A DNA stretch of 64,000 nt from Euglena gracilis (lineage: Eukaryota; Euglenida; Euglenophyceae; Euglenales): the NCBI GenBank assembly GCA_039621445.1, contig CP154956.1:44497291-44561290 (forward strand), read 5' to 3'. The notes under the pieces were generated by a model, which was given only the letters and a program-made list of their open reading frames with translations, made no database searches and had not been told where the DNA came from. This document shows positions 62,988-64,000 of the stretch, piece by piece (positions within the stretch are counted from its first letter, which is position 1; each line of letters opens with the position of its first letter). The translations under genes and the position numbers were made by a program.

Positions 62988-64000
62988 CTGAAGAATCGAA
63001 TTGGCATGGGCTCCGAGTGACACACACCACCTGGGGGGGGGGGCGAAGGAGCATCAAATAAAAAGCACCGAAATTCTCACCAAAAAAACTTACCAAAATG
63101 GTATATAAAAAAAACAACTTAAATGTACATTTTATATGTGTCATATGTGTGTGTAATAAATAAACATGTGTATGTGTGTATACCATATATGCATGTGTAT
63201 AGTTTAAGACAATATACAAATATACACACAATATGAACTTTAAATATATTGAGGTCTGGTGTACTAAAAAGAAGCAAACCAGAAACATGAAATTGCCAAA
63301 GATGGCCATGTTTTGGCCACTCTCCCCTTGTCCAACCACTAATATTCGTCGCCAATTGGGGGGGGGGGGTTATGATTGCGAAAATGACCGACTCCCACCT
63401 GGATCTCTGGGCACTGAGAATTGCTTTTGTGGTCAGGCAAATGATCTCGTCTCTACTGGTGTGCACCTGCATGGGGGGGGGGGCGTTTGTGGAGTGGCGT
63501 TTGTGGGTGGCGTTTTTTTTGCATTTCTGATTTAGGTTTTTGCGGGTTTACCTATTCTCTTGTTTGTTTTTTGGTTTATGTTTTTTATTCCTGGTTGTGT
63601 TCTTCACAAAATTTTCGTCAGTCTTCCCCCCCCCCCCCCCGTCCAGCGACAGGGATTGTCCAACAAACACCCCTCATTCAGATGCGATCTTTCTGGTCTT
63701 ATTGGATACGATGTTGACTCCATGAAATAGGAATATTTGTGCGACTTAATTTTTCTTTTTTGCAAAGGAATGACACAAACGTGGCCCCCAAAAAAACACG
63801 GGTAAAAGCCGAAAATACCAAAAATGGCGAGAAAAAAGGCCGACAGCCCCCAAAATGGTCACGAATTGATAATTTTGTGAATGGTTTTGGGCATTGTTCA
63901 AAATTGCAGCACACGACAAAAACTTGCCTATACTTGGCTGAAGATGGCCAAAAAGTGGCCAAAATGACGAAATCAGCCAAACAGGCCTAAAACCGCCAAA
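62988..64000. other. non-coding stretch at right edge
   Basis: A/T-rich, with TATA-type sequence at 63105-63245 and C- or G-runs at 63352-63370 and 63630-63645. No exon that I can support. It may be an intron or the 5' flank of gene A. Confidence 0.4.

Overview
This is a eukaryotic nuclear window. It carries seven genes, all transcribed from the minus strand and cut into many short exons (mostly 50-240 bases, often above 65% G+C). The introns are full of simple repeats and poly-G/poly-C palindromes. The best-supported assignment is a euglenozoan protist, most likely a diplonemid or euglenid. Three things point there: genes in a one-way cluster with short gaps between them; a pyrimidine-rich AG just upstream of start codons, as expected for spliced-leader trans-splicing; and two intron classes side by side. 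One class is ordinary GT-AG. The other has neither GT nor AG but carries CAG at positions +4 to +6 and CTG at -8 to -6, the published signature of euglenid nonconventional introns. The organism call is inference.

In transcription order (right to left) I read: gene A, a proline-rich low-complexity protein (62987-58254, 5' end unresolved); gene B, a secreted chymotrypsin-fold protease homologue whose catalytic His and Ser appear replaced (58176-54163); gene C, a short secreted cysteine-containing protein of unknown function (54094-52545); gene D, an M13/neprilysin-family protein with its HExxH zinc motif replaced and a thyroglobulin type-1 module carried on one symmetric exon (about 51109-38164); gene E, separase with an intact His-Cys dyad (37089-19261, about 34 exons); gene F, a secretory-pathway glycosyltransferase-like protein (18616-10245); and gene G, a beta-rich, Asn-glycosylation-rich protein that may run off the left edge (about 9297-2170).

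The most striking content is the nonconventional introns. For nine of them the 3+5 cutting rule restores the reading frame exactly, and in separase and gene F it recreates the expected family motif across the junction. Several have terminal inverted repeats that begin CAG and end CTG and lie between 8-base direct repeats. They are therefore MITE-like elements still recognisable as insertions that became introns, with the 8-base duplication divided 3+5 between the two intron ends. Related copies also sit between genes and inside ordinary introns.

The 4.1-kb intron 43655-47733 of gene D holds two arrays of a 43-bp satellite, two tRNA-like sequences, three to four copies of a telomere-repeat-bearing unit with a giant hairpin, and an extreme G-rich tract. 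Exon boundaries were chosen by eye from reading frame, splice signals and family motifs; they need RNA data. Most long open frames outside the listed exons are shadows or readings of repeats.
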